Assembly: GCA_034509735.1 (NCBI GenBank)
Contig: JACGWO010000001.1
Span: 35,715,966-35,779,965, forward strand
Length of the DNA stretch: 64,000 nt
DNA from: Sesamum alatum
Taxonomy: Eukaryota; Streptophyta; Magnoliopsida; Lamiales; Pedaliaceae
Direction: 5' to 3'
Shown: one piece after another, positions 34,479-45,935 of the stretch
How positions within the stretch are numbered: the stretch's first letter is position 1
Layout of the letters: each line of letters opens with the position of its first letter
Translations under genes and position numbers: made by a program
The notes under the pieces: model-generated
Databases searched by the model: none
What the model was told of the DNA's origin: nothing
What the model saw: only the letters and a program-made list of their open reading frames with translations

Positions 34479-36418
34479 CTACATTCAAAATGTAAAACAG
34501 AAATTTAGTAGATTATTATAATATTGAATTCAAGTTAATACTTGGTCTTTAGTCATTAACCCCTCCCACTATTTCTTCGAAAAGCCCACCACTCTCAAGT
34601 GGGGTTTTCGAGAAACCATTTCCTAGTGGACTTGGAGTCCACAAATGCAATTCTCCATGGTCCGCTTTTAAGATTTACATGGGAAAGGCTTTGTGGGAGG
34701 TATCCAATCCCATTTTCATATAATGAGATCCCCAAGATATTTTGCCTCGCTTCTTCACATGATCCCGAGGATTCCAAGAGAATCATGTTACTCAGCGTTA
34801 GGCCCGACCCATCAACGAAATGAATATCTCAACTATTGCCCCCCACGACTCGTGAGACAAGGAAATAGGAGTATATTCCATTCGTTCACAATAATAGTGT
34901 AGCTTTCTTCCATTCCAAACGTGCCACGACTCGTGAGAGCACGGATGGGTGAAAGTAGATTCCTCACTACATTGCTATGGATGGAAGGCTTGGAATAATC
35001 AAGCCATTTGATTTTAATTTCATTTTGGGCCTAATATTTACTTGGACCATCCAAATGAGAGTTATAGTTTATTAAGACCGAGACCTCATCATTATTAGTA
35101 TTTTGCATGCTCAAGTTTTAAACATTTAATGTAATAGATGCATTCCAAACACATCATACATCAAAGCATTAAAACATTAAACACATGCAAAAGAAGCCTA
35201 GCACGACCCTGTTAGGATGATCACAAGCCCATTCCTAAGTGGTCCACTGAGCCCGCAGTGGATGTATGTTCAATCTAGGGTAGGCCTATACTATTACGAT
35301 TTTTTACATCCCATTATCATTCTAATGGGGCCTTGTAAATCATTTTTTGTTCTTCTTGGGCCTCCCTTCGTGGGCTCCGTCCAACGGCCCTATTTTGGGC
35401 CTTCATCTCCATGGAAGATTACATTTATTTTTTGAAAATAAATAAAACCTCACATCCTAATCTACACTCATTACAACTGAATGAACCCCAATTAGAAGTT
35501 GGGGGCAGTACATTTAAAGAGAGAAAACAAGCTTTATTATTTCAAGGCTAAAAACGATAGAGAAGGAATAAAAAAACAAAGAGGCACGCATGCCTCACCC
35601 AACATAAAATAAACCATACATAGGTCAATGGGCTTTGTGATCATCCATACTGTTTATCCAATAAACAACAATTACACAATTATACCAAATAAAATATGCC
35701 AAGAAAATAAATACATCCCATGTATATATTCATAGATATCTAATATCTAAAACCCTAAACATAATAAAAATGTAGAAAATAATATATTAATAATGCAATA
35801 TAAATATGGATATCAACTCTACATCCAATGTATAAACTATTCTTTTTTTTTTTTTTTTGGAAACCTTTTCCAAAATAATCCAAGGCACAATATAATTTTA
35901 GAAAAATCCAATTTCAACTAAAAATTAAAATATGCAATATTAATAATTTCATAAAAACTAGCAGAATTCAGGAAAATCCAATTTTCCTGAAATCGGCAAA
36001 AAATGGCACAAAATAGTGCTACCGGTCAGCCGTCCCAGACGGCCGCGCACGCGCGCAGGCGCCTGTGCGCTCCCGCTCAGCAGCAGGCGCGCGCGCACGC
36101 CCAGCAGCGTGCACGGGCAGACGCTCCCGCGTGCCTACTGCCCTGCCGGGCGGCCGACATCGTTCTTTAAATTTTTTTTTTTAAACTTCTGCTATAAAAC
36201 CTGAAATATAAACATGCATTTACAGAAAATCCACCTCCCAAAAATGCATGAATATCCATAATTTCAAAAACAAAATTAAAACATTTTCTACACATATTAT
36301 CATGCTTTAAAGCCATAAATCATGCTTTACAAAAGCAATTTAAACATGTTCTTCATGCTTAACACATAATAACATTTAAATCCTATAGCCACAACACCAA
36401 ACTAGGCTCTGATAGCAC
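34479..36418 (-). other. Untranslated leader of element E (about 1.94 kb)
   Basis: No gene. Two CACGACTCGTGAGA copies (from 34844 and 34925), the hairpin CCACTGAGCCCGCAGTGG at 35244-35261, and the CpG-rich block at about 36020-36160 beside a T-run. It is clearly closer to the leader of C than to that of D. Confidence 0.75.
36406..36417 (-). promoter_or_regulatory. Degenerate primer-binding site of element E
   Basis: Minus strand TGCTATCAGAGC, one base changed from the TGGTATCAGAGC of B, C and D. It lies one base inside the 5' LTR. Confidence 0.75.
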
Positions 36419-38639
36419 TAAAAGAATCGAGTACGGCCCGGGAACGCAACGGAAGCGAAAAAACGTGAATTTAAAGGCGTAATTTAAACAGGTTCAAAGG
36501 GGTATTCCCGGGCGTTTGATGCATGTCAAGAGTATGAATAAAAGAAGAGAAGATGCTGGACATGTGGCTAAAGGATTAAAAACAAAAGATACATTAAAAT
36601 GTAAATAGAAACCAACCTTTGTTCGTTTTTACGTAGAACGGCTTCTAGCGTTCTTCCTTCTTTTCTTCCTTGTCTGTCCACTTGAGAGCTTAATGTAGAA
36701 CTCCTCTAATTTTTCCACACCACACTGTGGAAGAGTTCTCTAAACTATTATTAAATAGTAGTAGAGAAGATGACGAAGAAACACTTCCAAAACAACACTA
36801 TTGTTTAGTGCCTTTTGGAATTTTTTTAGTTCAACCTTTTCAAAAGGTATGAACACAAAAACGAGAATATTTTCAGAGAGTTTGTAGAGTATTATGATGG
36901 AAAAATTCATGCAAGACCAAGGCCATACAAGTTATGTGAATGGTTTTGTGTATGTAGACTTGTTGAATTCAAAATTCAACTTCTCTTGTCAACTTCCAAA
37001 GCAACCTACATACACACACCACTATCTACATAACCATGCACCATTATAGCAAATAAAACCACCCACCAAACCATATAAAGGCTGGTCACATGTGCCCCAC
37101 ATGTGGAAGATTTTCATTCTTCCTTCACTTTCTATAAATTGAATTTTTCCATGGACTAGGACTACTAGTCTTGGACTTTTATTTAATCTAATTAAATTAA
37201 GTCCAAAAGAAGTCCATTGGGCATTAACTAATCCAATTAATCTCAATTCAATTGAAGCCCTTAAGTTTATTTAATCCAATTAAATGAACATAAGTCCAAA
37301 CTCTAATTAATTGATCCAATCAATTAATTAATCCAAACCTGATAAATTAATCCAATTAATTTATAGGTTCTAAGTCCAAAAATTAACTAATCCAATTAAT
37401 TAATTCTTGGACTATCCATCAAATGAATTTTCCAATAAATGATCCAATTATTTATTTTTCTCCTTGAAATAATTTAATCCAATTAAATTGATTCGCTTCT
37501 TCTAGAATTAATTCCAAATTAATACTACAAATTCCATAATTATTTGTGTGTGACTCTTTAGGTTCACCCTCAGCTAGACTTGGGCTTGTGTCCAACACAA
37601 TTGGTCAATTAAATCCAATTTAATTAACTATTTTCTAATTAATCATTAATTGGAAAACGCCCGTCACCATGGGTGGTCGTCTAGCAACGGTCTATGGCAC
37701 TAGAGGCTAGGTGAATATTGGCGTGAACATGTAGGCTCCCGAGTTCCATATGAGTACGGCCGTTCTATCATCTGTCTCCCGATCTAAGTCCAGGGCATGG
37801 AATTGGGTGTCGGTTCCCATCCTAGACTATACAACTATGCTCGATAAGTCGAGACACGTTTGCTCTATTGATCGATGTAGGAAACCATTCCCTACTCGAC
37901 CAATAGCTGTGCCCACAGACTTAAAGAGTTTAAACCGTCTCAGAGCGCATAGGAGACTCAACTGTCATATAGTAACAGATGACTGATCCTATCTTGGAAT
38001 CCACCGTCCTCAATACATATTCCGACTGCACTGGATAAGGCTTATGATGAATGTATCCCAGATACAGACATCTCTTTCTAGACCCTAGATACAGCCTTCA
38101 TATGCATGTAACTGCCATGATTCCTCAAGTCCGAGGACTAATCTCGTACTATCGAAGTCGGGAATTCTAGTCATACTGACCAAGCCTCCAAGGCTTCCAT
38201 ATGACGATTCCCACGAGTCAGTTCAGTCAGCTAACACCCTTTTCAACTAACCCCACTAATATTGCATAGACATCTACCGTCTGTCGCCGATCAAACATGA
38301 CACTCATCCAATGAATGCAATCCTTAATGCAAGTCTCTATAGAACCCTCGATGCCCTATCTCAAGGTCCTCAACTTGGAACATTTCAGACCAACCCTCAA
38401 AAGTTGGTTTCATAGCTGCCATCCAATTCCCAGCTCAACTACATGGGTTATCCAATTGGTATGTGGGCATTTGTTGTGATGTTAAAATGCCGTTTAACGT
38501 AATTAGTAAGCATAACAAGCACATAGTGCCAAGGATGAATATTTACTATATTCATCAAGTCAATATTACTTAAATAAAGATTGCTAAATAGTACCCAAAA
38601 CCGCCAATCCAATTGGCTTTCTGGTCACCTATTCTAACA
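36419..38639 (-). repeat. 5' LTR of element E (2221 bp)
   Basis: Plus-strand start TAAAAGAATCGAG (the terminal TG is mutated to TA) and end ACCTATTCTAACA at 38639. It is colinear with the shared LTR 19243-21473. The conserved U3 frame is not open here. The next base starts the integrase of G. Confidence 0.83.
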
Positions 38640-39590
38640 AAGATAGGAAAAGAAGGTTGGTGGACTCAAAGAGTCTAGAAGTAGATGATTTGGACAACCT
38701 ACCAACCTGCACGCTAGCTAACTGTCTGTTGTATTTGATCCACTACAGATGTCTGTGGGCCATTAAATACTCAAGCAAGAGGTGGGTACTCTTACTTCAT
38801 AACATTTATCGATGATCGCTCATGGTATAGTTATGTTTACCTGATGAGTATAAGTCTGAAGCCTTTGGAAAGTTTAACGAATACATATTTGAAATAGAGA
38901 ACCAAATCGATCATAAGATCAAAGCCCTTCGGTCGGACCGAGATGGAGAGTATTTAAGTGGTGAATTCACTAATTATCTAAAAGCGAATGGAATTCTCTC
39001 TCAGTGGACTCCTCCTAGAACATCACAGTTTAATGGTGTGTCTGGAAGGAGGAATCGGAACTTGTTGGACATAGTCCCATCCATGATGAGTTTTACCCAA
39101 TTTCCCTTGTCCTTCTGGGGATATGCTCTTGAGACGGCAGCCAAACTTTTGAACATGGCGCCATCTAAGAAGATATCCCAGATGCCATATGAGATATGGC
39201 ATGGCAAGCCTGCCTTCTACAAATGCTTGAAAGTGTGGGTAGCCCCGTACGTCAAGAGATTAGTGGGAGATAAACTGGACTCTAGGTCTAGTTAATACAA
39301 GTTCGTCGGATATCCGAAAGAAACTGTGGGGTATTATTTCTATGATCCCTCTGAGAAAAAGGTTTTTGTCTCGTAGAAGGCAGTGTTCTCGAAAAAGGAT
39401 TTTTCATTGGATAGTCGACGCGATGAGGTACTCCTTGAGGAATTAGTGACGTGACCCATGAGACAGCAACAACAACATTTCAGCCTATAGTTTCCACTGA
39501 TAATGTTCCAATCCTTCGAAGGTTGGCAGAGTATCCCAACCACCTGATAGGTACGGATTTCTGGGACCGGTCATAATGATCCAAAGACGT
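38640..39590 (+). pseudogene. Integrase fragment of element G
   Basis: It begins just before RRLVDSKSLEVDDLDN of the zinc domain. Then part of the zinc domain and its downstream linker is deleted near 38710-38735. The core has RSDRDGEY-type sequence, while the catalytic Glu position reads GVSGRRN, a Glu to Gly change at about 39047. The stretch 39038-39295 is open (SFWGYALETAAK, YEIWHGKP, VKRLVGDKLD). A stop follows at about 39293. Not functional. Confidence 0.8.
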
Positions 39591-41135
39591 ACGGAGAAAT
39601 GATGCTGGACGTCGACTCGGATAAGTGGCTTGAGGCTATTAAATTCGATATGGACTCAATGGGTGCAAACTAGGTTTGGACCATAGTGGACCCACCCAAG
39701 GGAGTAAAACTCGTAGGGTGTAAATGGGTCTACAAACATGAGCTTGGAGCTGACGGGGAGGTTACAACTTTCAAAGCCAAGCTTGTGGCGAAGGGTTACA
39801 CTTAAGTCCCGGGGTCGACTTTAAGGAAACCTGTTCGCCCGTAGCAATAGCTAAGTCCATTCAGATACTGCTTGTCATAGCAGCATGGTATGATTATAAA
39901 AAATGGTAGATGGACGTGAAAACCACCTACCTCAACGATTTCGTAGAGGAAGAGATATATATGGATCAACCGGAAGATTTCACATCTATTGGAGAAGAGC
40001 AGGAGGTATGTCGTCTCCAATGGTCCATCTAGGGCCTCAGACCAGCTTCCCGAAGCTGGAACATATGTTTTGATGAAGTCATACGAGGATATGATTTCAT
40101 CAAGAACGAGTCTGATCCTTGTGTATACAAGAAGATCAGTGGGAGCTTTGTTGCATTCCTAGTGCTTTACGTGGATGACATCTTGCTCGTTGGGAATGAT
40201 GCTAAGATGTTGGGAACCACTAAAGCTTAGTTGTCAACACAATTTTCTATGAAGGATATGGGCGAGGCATCCTACATCCTTAGCATCAAGATCTAGAAGG
40301 ATGTTAGGAATAGCCTAGTCCTTATATATTGAGAAAGTCTGGAATAGATTCAAGATGGAGAACCTAAAACGAGGATTCCTTCCTATGACTAGAATTAAGT
40401 TGTCCAAGAAGCAGTCTCCTAAGATTGATGAAGAGCTTAAGCGGATGTTGGACATCCCCTATGCTTAAACCTTAGCCAGCATTGAGTATGATGTTCAGTG
40501 TACTAGACCTGATGTGGCTTTCGCATTGAGCATGACAAGTAAATATTAGGCGTGTGCTGGAGAGGCACACTGGAGTGCGGTCAAGACTATCCTTAAGTAC
40601 CTGAAAAGGACTAAGGACATATTCTTGATCTGCGGTGGTGGAGAATTGATACTGGAAGCCTACAACGACGCTAGCCTCCAGCCGGATGACGACGTTACCA
40701 AGTCTCAGTCTGGTTTTGTGTTTAGAGTAAATGATGGAGTGGTTGCTTAGAAGAGTTCCAAGCAGGCTACCACGGCAGACTCTACCACAGAGTCTGAATA
40801 CATAGGGCTTCAGAAGCTGCTATGGAGACGGTTTGGATAATGAGCTATATCCAAAGGTTGGGTGTAGTGCCTAGCATTCCTGAGCCAGTAGTTATCTTCT
40901 GCGATAACAACGGGGTGATAGCACAAGCAAAGGAACCGAGATCTTATCACCATCCAAGCATATTCTTAGATGCTACCATCTTCTCAGAGAGATGGTTAGG
41001 AGAGGTGACGTCCGGATGGACCAAGTCAGACCGACAGAAAGCATAGAAGATCCACTTACTAAACTGGTGTCACAAATTGCCCATATTCAGCATCTGGAGA
41101 AGATGGGCTTGAGGTCAATGGGTGATTGGCTTTAG
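39591..41135 (+). pseudogene. Reverse transcriptase and RNase H of element G
   Basis: The RT core is present, unlike in D, E and H: GCKWVYKHELG, WMDVKTTYLN with its catalytic Asp, and the YVDD box at 40168-40179. Nonsense codons interrupt it many times, for example TAG near 39670, TAA near 39802 and TAG near 40028. RNase H has DASLQPDDD-like sequence, a TADSTTESE motif and DNNGVIAQAKEP. The polypurine tract (about 41139-41149) precedes the LTR. Confidence 0.8.
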
Positions 41136-41149
41136 GTCAAATGGGAGAT

Positions 41150-43366
41150 TATTAGCGTAGGTGACCAGAAAGCCAATAGGTTTGGCATTTTGTAACCTAT
41201 TTGACAACTTGATGTAATGTAATATTATGTAATGAATAAAATGAATGTTCATTACCATTAGTACTATCTTTGTTGTGCTCATTTTCTGTATGTCGAATGT
41301 TTGTTTTACATATATCATAAGAAAGCCCACAGACCATGATTAACAACTCATGCAGTTGGGCCACGCATTAGATGGTGGTTATAAAACCAACTAATAAAAG
41401 GTTGGATCTGAAACGTTCCAAGTCGAGGACTTCGAGATATAGGGCATCGAGAGTTCTACAGAGACTTACATCAAGAGTCGTATTCATTGGATGAGTGTCG
41501 TATTTCATCGGAGACAATCGTGGGACACTTATATGATCTTGGTAGGTTGGTCTATTGAGATCGAGTCGACTGAGCTGACTCGCGGGGATCATCATATGGA
41601 AGCCTTCGAGGCTTGGTCGATATGATTAGATTTCCCCGGTTTCGATGGTAGTCCTCGAACTTAAGGAACCGCGGCAGTCACGTGCAAACGATGGTTGTAT
41701 CTTGGATCTGGCGAGAGGTGATCATGTCGCGGACATGTTCATTATAAGTCTTGTCCGGTGCAGTCAGAATGTGTAGCGAGGACAATGGGTTCCAAGAAGA
41801 GGATCCATCGCCTGTCAGTATGTAACAGAGGTATCTCCTATGCACTCATAGACACGTTCATGCTGCTTAAACTTGTGGCCACAGTAGTTGATCAAGTAGG
41901 AAATGGTTTCCTGTGTCGATGCAATGAGGGATGCGTAGTCTCGAGTATTAAGCATAGACGCCTAGTCAAAGACGGGGACCGACGCCCAACTCCATACCCT
42001 AGATTAAGGCCGGGAGACGGCAGACGAAAGGACCATACCCGTATGGAATCAACCGCCTAAATGTTCACGCCAACATTCACCTAGTCTCTAGTGCCATGGA
42101 CCGTTGCTAGACGGTCACCCATGGTAACGGCCTCCTATTGGACACGGGCCCAAGTCTACCTGAGGGTGAACCTAAAGGGTCACACACAAATTACCGAGGA
42201 GGTGAAGAGATTGACTTGGAGTCAATTTCAGAGGATAATGAGTACTTGGATTACCTGAGGGATTGTCCATTGGATGGACGAGTCGATATTGTATCAAGCC
42301 CTCGTTTTTATCGATAAATGGGATTTATCGATTAGGTACAGAATCGAAACTTGGATCATTTAAATAGATTAAAAGATTAATGAGAATTATTCAAGTGGAC
42401 CATGAATTAAATAGGATTTAATTTTGGGCTTGTTGTAATTGGATTACAATAAAACCCGGTCAATTAAATCTTGGCCCAAGAGATGTGTTAATTCCACTTT
42501 TAGAATGAGAAGAAGTTGGACTTCTTCCCAAAAGAGCATGACCTAAAATTGCTTCTTTTAGAAGCTCTAAAATTGGCCATGTGTGGCCTTTGATTAGTTT
42601 TGACTTGTCTCATTTGGTAAGGAACAAATCAGTTCCAATCAAGTCTCTTTCATTTGGTAAAATCATACCTTAGGAGATGGTAGGCTTGATTGATGATTAG
42701 TGGGGATTGATTGGAATGTATCTGGACATCCTTGGATGAACCTAGACACATTCCAATAATCACACTAATTAAGTATGTATATATGTATATACTATCATCA
42801 AAGTATGAGGATCATTATTCATCTTTTTCTAGGAAAAAGAAGAACACATACTCTCCAAAAAACACTCTCCCAATTTTCGGCCCTCTCTCTCTACACAAAC
42901 CACCCTCTTCGTTCTTCATTGATCTAGGATTATCTTGAAGAACAAAGCAAGATCAAGAAGAAACACTAACATAATAGTGTTGTCTTTTCTTGGATCCTAT
43001 CCTCTAAGATCCGGTTTTCTCTAGCAAGAAAAACAAGATCTCTCCCGATATGGTGTGGACTTTGTTAGAGAGTTCATACATTTGAATTTGATGAACGTTT
43101 ACGGCCGAGGAATAACGCTCGTAGCCATACAACAAAGAAAGCTACAATGCTAATATTTAGTTTACGCTCTTGTAGCTTCTTTAATGGCTTATTTATGCTC
43201 AATAAGATACATATACTATTTTATTATCATATTCTACATCGAACGCCTGGTTGAGTACCCAAGGGTACACCCCTTGGGATCTTGATGATATGTATTTGTT
43301 GCTTAATTCAATTATACATAAATATCGAAGCCGTTTGTACTCCCGGGCACATCCGCTTGTCCTTCA
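41150..43366 (+). repeat. 3' LTR of element G (2217 bp)
   Basis: It starts TATTAGCGTAGGTGACC (TG mutated to TA) after the polypurine tract and ends TCCGCTTGTCCTTCA. The CCATGG block is at 42094-42124. A TATA-rich stretch lies near 42777-42792. Its last 116 bases happen to be open into H gag, producing a false 167-codon frame (43251-43754). Confidence 0.83.
41758..42060 (+). CDS. Conserved LTR (U3) open frame in G
   Basis: 100 codons, same start (MQSECVART), same place (about 608 nt into the LTR) and same frame as in D, with many substitutions but no gap until near the end. It is open although the pol gene of the same element has repeated stops. Several changes are radical, so constraint is not evident by eye. 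Confidence 0.3.
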   Translation: MQSECVARTMGSKKRIHRLSVCNRGISYALIDTFMLLKLVATVVDQVGNGFLCRCNEGCVVSSIKHRRLVKDGDRRPTPYPRLRPGDGRRKDHTRMESTA

Positions 43367-43790
43367 CCTCCAATCTCTTCTTTCCTCCTTCAACCCGTTT
43401 ATCATGAACTGTAACATGAATGGGCTTGAGAAGATCACTCATGAGTTGATAAACATATTGGTCCAATACGAGGCAACGATTGAAAAATCTGCATCGTTGA
43501 TATTGTTTTGGGAGGCTTCAACCTCAAGAGCGAAAGGCAGGGGTGTCGGACGGTGGAAGAGGAAGAAGGATGAGAAAGAGTCAGCCGCTACAAGCGCTTG
43601 GAGCGCTCTTGTTGCCCCCCTGGGCAAGGATAATGGGAATAAGGGAAGATGGTTTGACAGTCAAGGATTGCTAATGACATTTGCATCAATTGTTGAAAAA
43701 GGAGGCATTGGAAGAGGGTGGATACCTAACTGCTTTGGAAGCTCACTTCTGTAAATGGTTTGCAGGTGATGGTAAGGAGTAGAAAGCTAA
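43367..43790 (+). pseudogene. gag C-terminal part of element H
   Basis: It resumes gag at the QSL..SF segment, then FIMNCNMNGLEK, ELINILVQYEAT, a WEASTSRAKG segment and a Lys/Glu-rich basic region, open to 43754. The zinc knuckle is degraded around 43680-43725: a CASIVEKGGIG-like sequence lacks spacing and ligands. The part 5' of 43367 lies beyond G, outside the window. Confidence 0.78.
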
Positions 43791-45935
43791 GACGAATAGT
43801 CTTAAGGCTAATCGATGGCAAGGCTATTGCTACAGAAGCTATAGGACTAGTTACGCGCAACCGTTAACAATCATGTTGGGATAAGATATAATTGTGTAAC
43901 CTAGCATGATCAAAGTTGTGTCTTTCACATTGTTGGATAATTTGAAATACAAGTTGATCAACAAAATTCATTTTATTTGACGATGAGTCTGCTGGGCTAT
44001 CTACACAACTGTTTTGCTCTATCCCATAATTAGATTATGTTTGCTCAAAAAATGAACTACATGATGGATAATCAAGATAAAACTTACAGAATCTGGCATA
44101 TAAAGCTAGATCATATTCTTCTAGTCAGGATAAGGAAGTTGGTAAATTCAAGGAGTCTAGAAATAGACAAACTGAGTTTACTAAACCTACAAATCCTTTC
44201 TGAGAAGAAAGATGGCGGTAAAGCTCTCTGTTGGACAAAGTACGCTTGACAAGTCGTTTGTTGGATTTGATCCAATCACAGATCTGTAGGTCGTTAAATA
44301 CACAAAATCAGTTGGGGGTTCACATATCTAAGGACCTTTGGAAGGTTCAGGAAATTAGACTTGAAGTGGAGAACCAAAACTAATTGCAAACATAAACCCT
44401 TCGATTGGATCGAGGTAGAGTGTGTATTTAGTGGGAGTTCTTGAATATCAAATGAAAAAGAAATTCTCACTCACTGTATTCTTCCTGTGAGGACCATTGT
44501 TAAATGGTCTCTGATAAGGAAAAGATCGAACCTTGTGGGACATGGTTCGATTGGTGTTTAACTGAATTACCTTGGCCCAACTGGACATAGATTTTTCGAA
44601 AGCCATCGAGTTGAAATGCACGACATTTTCTTACGTCAAGGGACTAGTCGGAGGAAAACTAGGTTTGCGCGGGTTCATAGGTTATCCCAAAAGAAATTGA
44701 ATTTCAGAGGATAACCAACATAAGGCGTAGCTCCTTGATAAATCAAGTAGGGCAATACTTTAGTAGAATAAAGCAAACACCATTTGTAATCAATTCACCA
44801 ACTGACTATATTCCAGCTCTCTTAGGGACAGTCGGAAAACTCTAGTTACCTGTAAGGTAGGGGTTCTTAGATTTAACCGGTCAATTAGACTACTATCCGA
44901 AAGACACGTGGAGAAGCAATGTTGAACATCATAATTGGATCAATGGCTTGGAGCCATGGGATCCATCATGAATATCAAATTAGATTTGAGAGTCCATGCA
45001 ACTGAATGTTTGTTTTGATGAACTCATACTGTGTATGACACAATCGACCACGAGCAATGGTCTTAGTGGGAGGGATAATTGTGTTCAAGTATATAGTGTG
45101 TAACGTTTTAATTCATTCAAAATGAAGTTAAGATGTTAGGAAACACTGAAGCACGAGTATTTTTCACGTGATTCTCCATGAAAGAAATTTGATTCATATC
45201 CATAGGGTCAAGTTATCCGAGACTCAGTCACCATAGACTGATGGGGAAGCTTAGATGTTCGAGATCCCCTATGTCTTTGCCGTGGACGACATAGGAATGT
45301 TGTTCGATGCATCGGACCTGATGTTGTTTATGCTTTAAGCATACAACGAAGATCGGGGGTGCATCGAGGAGGAAATAGACGACTGTTAGGAACTATCATT
45401 AACACCTGAACAAGGGTTAAAAAGTATTCTGGACGCAAATGAATAGAGAGTTGATCCTGGAAGGCTATAGAGATACTAACTTCCGGAATTAAGTGAATAA
45501 TATTTTAATCTCAATACCTATGTATGTTTGGACTCAATGATAAAAGTGGTGGCTTGGAAGGGTTCCAAGCAGGATACCACGTTTCATCATGAAAGTCAAG
45601 TGTACAGAGACTTTGGAAGTCTTTTCTGGAAAGTGGTTTGGATGGAAAAATATACACCCAATGGTTGGGTGCGATGCCCAGCATAGCTGAGCCGGTAGTC
45701 ACTTAGGTGGATGACAACTGGGCTATGGCATAAGCTAAAAGGGTCCGAGATCTCATCACAAGATCCATGAAAAATTCTTAGACACCACTATCTACTTAGG
45801 TAGATGTGACGTGCGGTTGGACCGCATCACATTGGCAAACATAATGGTAGACCCGTGAGACCAAGCGGATATCCTAGGTTGCTCATGATTAGATTAATCT
45901 GACATGGGTGATTGGCTTTAGGTCAAGTGGGAAAT
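43791..45935 (+). pseudogene. Decayed pol of element H, RT core missing
   Basis: Remnants in order: protease (about 43791-44030), integrase zinc domain (WHIKLDHILL near 44096), integrase core remnants (44230-44700), a Pro-poor linker, then RT. The RT remnant passes from the DKWLEAM-equivalent (about 44940) through NIKLDLRVH into the FDELI-equivalent (about 45016), the same fusion as in E. RNase H remnants (45440-45900) end before the polypurine tract AAGTGGGAAAT. Stops in every frame. Confidence 0.7.

Larger units (their letters stand above)
19243..38639 (-). mobile_element. Copia retrotransposon E, interrupted by element D
   Basis: Read on the minus strand: 5' LTR 38639-36419, mutated primer site, leader, gag (from 34478), decayed pol to 31387, insertion of D (31386-21598), last part of pol (21597-21474) and 3' LTR 21473-19243. 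The array C/E lies in the integrase of G; AAGAT (38640-38644) is the predicted right duplication. The pol lacks the core of reverse transcriptase, as in H. Confidence 0.8.
38640..43366 (+). mobile_element. Copia retrotransposon G, 5' half outside window
   Basis: The visible part starts within the integrase zinc domain, because C/E was inserted there, and runs through pol into a full 3' LTR. G itself is inserted in the gag of H: the first bases after the LTR (CCTCC, 43367-43371) are gag. It has more stops than A or D, as expected for an older layer. Confidence 0.83.

Noticed and set aside
43251..43754. 167-codon open frame
   Set aside because: It is a chimera: the first third is the end of G's LTR, the rest is H gag. 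It has no meaning as a gene.
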